From contig NZ_JARBAX010000001.1 in the NCBI RefSeq assembly GCF_028807635.1, positions 757,001-821,000 of the forward strand: DNA of 64,000 bases, written 5' to 3'. Shown in pieces: positions 59,286 through 64,000 of the stretch. The position numbers and the translations under genes are program-made. The notes below the pieces were generated by a model. That model was not told the origin of the DNA. It ran no database searches and saw only the letters and a list, made by a program, of their open reading frames with translations. Source of the DNA: Streptomyces spiramyceticus. GTDB lineage: Bacteria; Actinomycetota; Actinomycetes; Streptomycetales; Streptomycetaceae. Position 1 is the stretch's first letter. Every line of letters begins with the position of its first letter.

Positions 59286-60362
59286 ATGACTTTCGTCGAC
59301 GAGATGAAGACCGCCGTCACACCGCGGGCCGCCCTGCTCGTCATCGGCGTGCTCGTGCTGCAGCTGCTTTTCATCGCGTCCTACGTGGGGGCGCTGCACG
59401 ATCCGAAACCGAGGGACGTCCCCTTCGGCGTCGTCGCGCCCGAGCAGTCGGCGGCGCAGCTCGTCGACAAACTCCGGAGCCTCCCCGGCGAACCGCTGGA
59501 CCCCCGCACGGTCACGGACGAGGCCACGGCCCGGCGGGAGATCATGAACCGGGACATCGACGGTGCCCTGATCGTCGACCCCGCTTCGAAGACCGACACC
59601 CTGCTGGTCGCCTCCGGCGGAGGCACCGTACTGTCCTCCGCCCTGACCACGCTCGCCACCAGGGTCGAGGCATCCCAGCAGCGAGAAGTGAAGACCGTGG
59701 ACGTGGCCCCGGCCTCCGCCAAGGACTTCGACGGCCTCTCCGCGTTCTATCTGGTCGTCGGGTGGTGCGTCGGCGGCTACCTCTGCGCCTCGATCCTGGC
59801 GATCAGCGCGGGCTCCCGGCCCGCCAACCGGCAGCGTGCGGTGATCAGGCTCGGCACCATGGCGCTCTACTCGATCGCGGGCGGGATCGGCGGCGCGGTC
59901 ATCGTCGGCCCGATCCTCGACGCCCTGCCCGGCAGCGTCATGGCCCTGTGGGGCCTCGGCGCCCTCGTCGTCTTCGCCGTCGGCGCGATCACGCTCGGCC
60001 TCCAGGCGCTCACCGGCATCGTGGGTATCGGCCTGGCCGTCCTGATCGTCGTGATCGCGGGCAATCCGAGCGCGGGCGGCGCGTTCCCGCTGCCGATGCT
60101 GCCGCCGTTCTGGGAGGCGATCGGTCCCGCCCTGCCGCCGGGCGCGGGAACGTGGGCGGCGCGCTCGATCGCGTACTTCGAGGGCAACGCGGTCTCCGAA
60201 CCGCTTCAGGTGCTCTCCGTGTGGGCGCTCGCGGGGGCAGTGATCACATTTGTCATGGCGTCACTGCGCAGGCCGGGGGACACGCCCGCAGCGCCCGCAG
60301 CCCTGTCCACGCCCTCAACTCCCTCCCCGCCACCGGCTCCCTCCGCGCCACCGGCCCCCTGA
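59286..60362 (+). CDS. ABC-2/YhgE-Pip-like membrane permease
   Basis: A 358-residue membrane protein. One N-terminal span (15-33, AALLVIGVLVLQLLFIASY) is followed by an extracytoplasmic loop of about 120 residues with a DxG-type beta fold. Five or so spans come after residue 153 (FYLVVGWCVGGYLCASILAIS to VWALAGAVITFVMASL), and a Pro/Ala tail ends it. The layout is that of YhgE/Pip or ABC-2-type permeases. No ATPase is adjacent. The ATG at 59286 has little Shine-Dalgarno. It ends at a strong terminator. Confidence 0.75.
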   Translation: MTFVDEMKTAVTPRAALLVIGVLVLQLLFIASYVGALHDPKPRDVPFGVVAPEQSAAQLVDKLRSLPGEPLDPRTVTDEATARREIMNRDIDGALIVDPASKTDTLLVASGGGTVLSSALTTLATRVEASQQREVKTVDVAPASAKDFDGLSAFYLVVGWCVGGYLCASILAISAGSRPANRQRAVIRLGTMALYSIAGGIGGAVIVGPILDALPGSVMALWGLGALVVFAVGAITLGLQALTGIVGIGLAVLIVVIAGNPSAGGAFPLPMLPPFWEAIGPALPPGAGTWAARSIAYFEGNAVSEPLQVLSVWALAGAVITFVMASLRRPGDTPAAPAALSTPSTPSPPPAPSAPPAP

Positions 60363-60369
60363 CGCGAAG

Positions 60370-60405
60370 AGGCCGCCCGGTGCGGCGACGCACCGGGCGG
60401 CCTCC
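60370..60405. terminator. 16-bp bidirectional terminator
   Basis: gaggccgcccggtgcg (60370-60385) and cgcaccgggcggcctc (60390-60405) are perfect arms around loop gcga, between the convergent permease and S1 protease genes. Confidence 0.9.
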
Positions 60406-60420
60406 CTCGTGAAGAGCGGG

Positions 60421-61503
60421 TCAGCCGATTTCCGCCCCCAGCGCCGCCAGCGCCGCCGGCACCGGCTGGAAGAACGTCTCGCCGCCCGAGGAGCAGTCGC
60501 CGCTGCCGCCCGAGGTGAGCCCGATCGCCGTGTCGCCCGCGAAGAGCGAGCCGCCACTGTCGCCCGGCTCGGCGCAGACCGTGGTCTGGATGAGCCCGTT
60601 CACGATGTCGCCGTTGCCGTAGTTCACGGTGGCGTCGAGCGCGGTGACCTCACCGTCGTGCACCTGCGTGGTGGAGCCGCTGCGCTGCACCGCCATGCCG
60701 ACGGTCGCCTCGCCCGCCTTGGCGATCGGCTGTGTGCTGCCGTTGTAGAGGTCGACCTCGCTCGGGTGCTCGACCCCGTCGTTGTACTTGACGAGTGCGA
60801 AGTCGTTGCCCGGGAACTTCGAGTCGGCCATCGTGCCCAGCGCGCCGCCCGTCGAGTCCGTCCACTCGCTGCCCGCCTCGCCGCAGTGGCCCGCGGTGAT
60901 GAAGTGCGGGGCGCCGTCCTTGACGACGTTGAAGCCGAGCGAACAGCGTCCGCCGCCGCTGAGGATGGCGTCGCCGCCCGCGATGAGCGGCTTGAACTCC
61001 CCGGCGGACTTCTTGAGTTCGGCCTTGCCGCCCAGGCCCTCGACGACCTTCTCCAGCTTCGCCCACGCGGCGCCCTTGACCGTACGGTCGGCCGTCACGA
61101 CGACCTTGTTGGTCACCGGGTCGGTTGCCCACGAAGTGCCCGGAATGGTCACCTTGTCGGTGAGGGTGCTCCGGGCGCTCGTCAGCTCGGCGAGAGTGTT
61201 CTCGACGATTCTGGCCTTGCCGCCCGCCTTCCGTACGCCCTGGGCCGCCGCCTCGTCCACGACATTGACCACGAGCGACTTGGACTTGGTGTCGTAGTAC
61301 GCCCCGGCCGCGTCGCCGCCCAGGCCCGAGGTCAGGTCGGAGGCGAGGCTCGCGGCGCCCGTCGCCGACAGCGTCTTGACGGTGTACTGCGGGGCGTCCT
61401 CGCTCGCGTTCGCAGTCTGGAAGGTGACTCCCGCTGCCACCAGGGCCGCGATGCCGGCCCCTGCTGCTGCCGCGCGCCGCTTGGGTATGCGTCGGTGCTT
61501 CAC
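60421..61503 (-). CDS. Secreted S1 serine protease with alpha-lytic-type propeptide
   Basis: A 360-residue preproprotease. A signal peptide (to about residue 33) is followed by an alpha-lytic-type prosegment to about residue 173 (YTVKTLSATGAASLASDLTSGLGG...). The mature enzyme starts at Ile174 (IAGGDAIL), giving 187 residues. The triad is His206 (TAGHC), Asp234 (NDFALV) and Ser316 (GDSGG). Cysteines 187/207 and 310 and downstream fit the streptogrisin disulfides. It is closer in layout to streptogrisin D than to A/B, with the long prosegment. The GTG start at 61503 has a perfect AGGAGG. Confidence 0.95.
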   Translation of the reverse strand: MKHRRIPKRRAAAAGAGIAALVAAGVTFQTANASEDAPQYTVKTLSATGAASLASDLTSGLGGDAAGAYYDTKSKSLVVNVVDEAAAQGVRKAGGKARIVENTLAELTSARSTLTDKVTIPGTSWATDPVTNKVVVTADRTVKGAAWAKLEKVVEGLGGKAELKKSAGEFKPLIAGGDAILSGGGRCSLGFNVVKDGAPHFITAGHCGEAGSEWTDSTGGALGTMADSKFPGNDFALVKYNDGVEHPSEVDLYNGSTQPIAKAGEATVGMAVQRSGSTTQVHDGEVTALDATVNYGNGDIVNGLIQTTVCAEPGDSGGSLFAGDTAIGLTSGGSGDCSSGGETFFQPVPAALAALGAEIG

Positions 61504-61829
61504 GTAATGACCTCCTGTGGGGGGTTCGGACCCTGCAAGGTGGGGGGGCAGGCCCGAGTGCGCCCACTATTCCGAGGTCAACGGGTCGCACACAAGGTCG
61601 ACTTCAGGACGCGCACACGACAACCCCCGTGCGCCCCCTGTCCCTTTACAAAAGGGATCCTGCCCAGTCATCCTTCCCAATCCGTCGCGTTCGCGAACAC
61701 CGCGTGCGATCGTGCGATCGGCGGTGCGTGAGGACTAGTCCTGTCCGGTACTTGTCCCTCGGGCAGGTCCTCACTCCCCAAGAGGCTCCAAGTCGCGCTG
61801 GAAACGCCGTCCTTCGCGGGCCGAACGCG
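61504..61829. other. Intergenic region upstream of the S1 protease
   Basis: 326 bases. It holds the protease promoter near its end and AT-richer words (ctttacaaaagggatcctg at 61644-61662). No gene-like frame beyond short ORFs was found. Confidence 0.45.
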
Positions 61830-61916
61830 TCACAGGGCATGGTCGCCTCCGAGCAGCCGCTCCAGCTCCTCGCAGGCCTCCGCAGCGATCCGCTGCGCCT
61901 CCCCGTCGCGGCCCAT
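61830..61916 (-). pseudogene. C-terminal tetratricopeptide-like remnant
   Basis: Twenty-eight codons, MGRDGEAQRIAAEACEELERLL followed by GGDHAL and a stop, look like the end of a bacterial TPR repeat (alternating small/aromatic positions, 'EAQRIAAEA..EL'). Upstream frames shift and give no continuous repeat, so this is probably the degenerate 3' end of a former gene. Recognition is by pattern only. Confidence 0.4.
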
Positions 61917-62080
61917 CGCCCGCGCCGAGCATGGAGGGATCGAGGAAGGGGTGGAAGAAGCGGTGCAGGCCGGGAGCTTCCTCCACATCTCTCTCCCGCT
62001 CCTCAGGGGCTGCGGCCACCAGCCTCCCCCCGTTCAGGGCGAGTTGAGCGGCGAACCCGGGATATGGGACGGACCGCTCG

Positions 62081-62377
62081 TCAGAGCGCGTCCAGCTCCA
62101 CACCGGCACCCTTGAGGAGGTTCATGGTGCGCTCATGGCTGTCCCCCACAGCGTCCGTGACCCGCATCCTCGCCGCGAATTCCCCGGTCTCCCAGCGCGA
62201 TCGCCGGCCCAGTATCGGCCGTGCGGTGCGGGCGTACTGGGCGCGGGCGAAGACCACACCCGCGCCGACGGCTATCAGGCTGCCCAGGGTCTGGCCGTCG
62301 AGGAGTTCCAGCTTCCAGGGCCAGTCCTCGCGCGCCCCGGGCGAGAGGTTGCTGCGTACGACCTCCCACACCAGCAT
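62081..62377 (-). CDS. Hypothetical membrane-linked protein
   Basis: A 98-residue fragment-like protein. A hydrophobic lead (MLVWEVV, part of a longer VFVAMLVWEVV span if translation starts further upstream) is followed by WPWKLELLDGQTLGSLIAVGAGVVFARAQYARTARP, a second hydrophobic segment, and a charged tail. No in-frame ATG/GTG/TTG exists above 62377, and the first span is cut, so the gene may be N-terminally truncated or start at the weak ATG. The protein does not match a family I know. Confidence 0.4.
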   Translation of the reverse strand: MLVWEVVRSNLSPGAREDWPWKLELLDGQTLGSLIAVGAGVVFARAQYARTARPILGRRSRWETGEFAARMRVTDAVGDSHERTMNLLKGAGVELDAL

Positions 62378-62466
62378 CGCGACGAAGACAGCGGCGAGTC
62401 CCCACCCGGTCGACCGGGCGGGGACTCGCGTGCTGCTGGCTGCAGTTGTCCGGTGGTGCCCGGTTC

Positions 62467-63366
62467 TTAGTAGACGCTGACGCCGTACGCGCTGAGCGCC
62501 TCGGTGACCGGCTGGAAGAAGGTCGTACCACCGGAGGAGCAGTTGCCGCTGCCGCCCGAGGTCAGACCGACGGCGCGGGTGCCGGAGTAGAGCGGGCCGC
62601 CACTGTCGCCGGGCTCGGCGCACACGTTGGTGCGGATCATGCCGTAGACGATGTCGCCGCCGCCGTAGTTCACCGTGGCGTTCAGGCCGGTGACGGAGCC
62701 GCGGTGGGTGCCGGTGGTGGAGCCGCGGCGGGTGACGGACATGCCGACGGTGGCGTTGACCGCGCTGGTGATGTCCTGGCTGCCGACGGTGCCCGGGTGC
62801 GAGAGCGAGGTGTTGGAGTACCTCACGAGCCCGTAGTCGTTGCCCGGGAAGCTGGATCCGGCCGTGGGGCCGATGCTCGTGGTACGCGAGGAGTTGGTGT
62901 ACCAGGGCGGGTTGCCGTCGGTGCAATGACCTGCCGTCAGGAAGTAATAGGTGCTCCCGCTACGGACGTTGAAGCCGAGGGAGCAGCGCCAGCTGGTGGC
63001 GTAGATGGCGTCGCCGCCGGATATCAGCTTGGAGAACTTGCCAGGGGTGCGCTCGACGCGTATAGCGCCTGCGTTCGTCCCGGCCTCGCGCTTGATCTTG
63101 GCGATTTCGGCGCGGGAGACGGTGCTGTCGGCCGTGACGACAAGGGTGTTCGTCGCCTTGTCCACGTGCCATGCGGTACCGGCGACGTCGGCCTCCAGGA
63201 CGGCGTCGCTCGCGGAGGAGAGCTGGTTGGCGCTGTACGTGCGCGGCGTGTCGGCGTTCGCGTTCGGCACGGCGAGTGCGGCGGCGGCGACGAGCCCTGT
63301 CGTGACGGCCAGCAGACGGGTTCGTCTCGCGATACCACTGCGGGGGGTGGTGCGCTTGATCCTCAC
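62467..63366 (-). CDS. sprB: Streptogrisin B-like S1 protease
   Basis: A 299-residue preproprotease. Signal peptide to Ala38, prosegment 39-114 and mature enzyme from Ile115 (ISGGDAIY), 185 residues, the length of streptogrisin B. The triad is His147 (TAGHCTDG), Asp177 ([10 protein letters not shown]) and Ser255 (EPGDSGGPL). The last 40 residues ([23 protein letters not shown], then SAYGVSVY) are streptogrisin-type. The start is GTG 63366 with ggagg nine bases upstream; longer frames run into the leader. A GGACCCGCT/AGCGGGTCC hairpin lies in its 5' leader (63394-63419). Confidence 0.93.
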   Translation of the reverse strand: MRIKRTTPRSGIARRTRLLAVTTGLVAAAALAVPNANADTPRTYSANQLSSASDAVLEADVAGTAWHVDKATNTLVVTADSTVSRAEIAKIKREAGTNAGAIRVERTPGKFSKLISGGDAIYATSWRCSLGFNVRSGSTYYFLTAGHCTDGNPPWYTNSSRTTSIGPTAGSSFPGNDYGLVRYSNTSLSHPGTVGSQDITSAVNATVGMSVTRRGSTTGTHRGSVTGLNATVNYGGGDIVYGMIRTNVCAEPGDSGGPLYSGTRAVGLTSGGSGNCSSGGTTFFQPVTEALSAYGVSVY

Positions 63367-63393
63367 TTCTCGTTCCTCCCAGGGGGAAGTAGG

Positions 63394-63419
63394 GGACCCG
63401 CTGTGGGTGGAGCGGGTCC
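63394..63419. promoter_or_regulatory. 9-bp leader hairpin of the streptogrisin gene
   Basis: ggacccgct and agcgggtcc with an 8-base loop, 28 bases before the GTG. It could stabilise the mRNA or act as a terminator for the upstream direction. Confidence 0.4.
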
Positions 63420-63564
63420 GTGAGGCGCAGCCAGTGACCATGTCCGCATTACGGACACGTTGTGCCCCTGACAAGCGCTGTTCGGGAGTATTCGTGGCGT
63501 CAACTTCCCGCGCAAGAGCGCCTTTCGGCCGCCCGCCTTCCCCGGACGACCTCCCACGACCGGC

Positions 63565-64000
63565 TCAGCGGCCGGCGCTCGCGCCCCCCGGTGTTCCACC
63601 CGGCGACAGGCGTCGCTCCCCTGCCGGGACCGGGACGCTCAGGGTGTTGCCCGGCGGCGGGAACGGGCAGATGAAGTGGTCGGCGAAGGCGCACGGCGGC
63701 AGCAGCGCCCGGTTGAAGTCGACGGTCACCGTGCCGTCCGCCGCCGGTTCGGCCGGCCGCAGGAAGCGGAAGCGGTAGGTACTGACGCCACTGGTCGCAT
63801 CGGCGAAGACGGCCCAGAGCGAGCCGTCGTCCTCGATCGCGACCTGAAGCGTGTGCTCCTCGCCGTCGATGTCGAAGGCGATCTCGCCGGCGAGGCCGAG
63901 CCCGCGCACGCGCCCGTCCGCGTTCTCGATCTGGATCGTCGTGCGCCCTTCGTCGTACGGCCGGAACCGGCCGGGCAGCACCCAGTTGGGGTCGTACGGC
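63565..64000 (-). CDS. DUF1684 domain protein, N-terminus beyond the window
   Basis: The C-terminal part of a DUF1684 protein. Visible signatures are YDPNWVLPGRFRPYDEGR at the edge, FDIDGEEHTLQV, the SGVSTYRFRFLRP segment, and the diagnostic ADHFICPFPPPGNTLSVPVPAGERR near the end. DUF1684 is of unknown function. The start lies outside the window. The last codons overlap a GC-rich tail. Confidence 0.82.
   Translation of the reverse strand, partial: PYDPNWVLPGRFRPYDEGRTTIQIENADGRVRGLGLAGEIAFDIDGEEHTLQVAIEDDGSLWAVFADATSGVSTYRFRFLRPAEPAADGTVTVDFNRALLPPCAFADHFICPFPPPGNTLSVPVPAGERRLSPGGTPGGASAGR

Noticed and set aside
56621..60412. Long open frame opposite dnaE2
   Set aside because: It covers the antisense of dnaE2 and is Arg/Gly/Val-rich low-information sequence; no motif, no ribosome site. 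A shadow of high GC codon use.
62467..63474. Start of the streptogrisin-like gene at the far upstream ATG
   Set aside because: The longer frame runs into the leader hairpin and lacks a ribosome site; GTG 63366 has ggagg and gives the family signal peptide.

Overview
The window is very GC-rich and uses Actinobacteria-type starts (many GTG, some TTG). Its gene content points to a Streptomyces chromosome: a subtilisin inhibitor (SSI), two alpha-lytic-type S1 proteases (one a near match to streptogrisin B), SoxR, a DnaE2/ImuB-like mutasome pair, LAETGG and sortase cell-wall proteins, and an SAV_5884-type graspetide cassette. No complete rRNA or tRNA gene, CRISPR array or intact insertion sequence was seen. 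Both window edges cut genes.

1-10.2 kb: acyl-CoA and regulatory genes (AMP-ligase, SDR, SoxR, MaoC, two TetR, acyl-CoA dehydrogenase, an ArsR-like regulator) with a NamZ-type muramidase, an alpha/beta-hydrolase-like protein and a zinc-ribbon protein. 10.2-13.2 kb: a PEP-mutase-like protein coupled to an unusually short P450, and divergently the graspetide precursor plus its ATP-grasp ligase. 13.2-24.2 kb: an MHS transporter, an alcohol/aldehyde dehydrogenase operon, a sortase with a repeat-rich wall protein, a CitMHS citrate transporter, a molybdopterin oxidoreductase and a TetR. 24.3-32.3 kb: homogentisate dioxygenase, GntR, an orphan type ISP C-terminal domain protein, a CoA transferase, a membrane Ser/Thr kinase and an SGNH esterase.

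32.5-42.4 kb is a surface-polysaccharide cluster: membrane protein, FemAB/CelD-like transferase, two GT2 glycosyltransferases, polysaccharide deacetylase, a 1302-residue flippase fusion and a convergent GH39-like hydrolase. 42.5-47.7 kb holds an AAA ATPase, a 203-bp MITE, GntR, GNAT, DUF402, a methyltransferase-Nudix fusion and a GNAT remnant. 47.7-51.5 kb is a tctCBA tricarboxylate transporter with a divergent response regulator. 51.8-64 kb carries secreted enzymes and inhibitors (SSI, AA10 LPMO, lipase, two S1 proteases) around the SOS-type dnaE2-imuB pair.

The main sequence-level observations are: (i) the precursor plus ATP-grasp graspetide locus without an adjacent methyltransferase; (ii) a MITE with perfect 24-bp inverted ends whose TA duplication supplies a GntR stop codon; (iii) short GGGGGACCCCCATC-type repeats inserted in frame in two dehydrogenases; and (iv) four families of paired regulatory motifs linking separate loci. 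All functional calls are from sequence reading alone; no database search was run.
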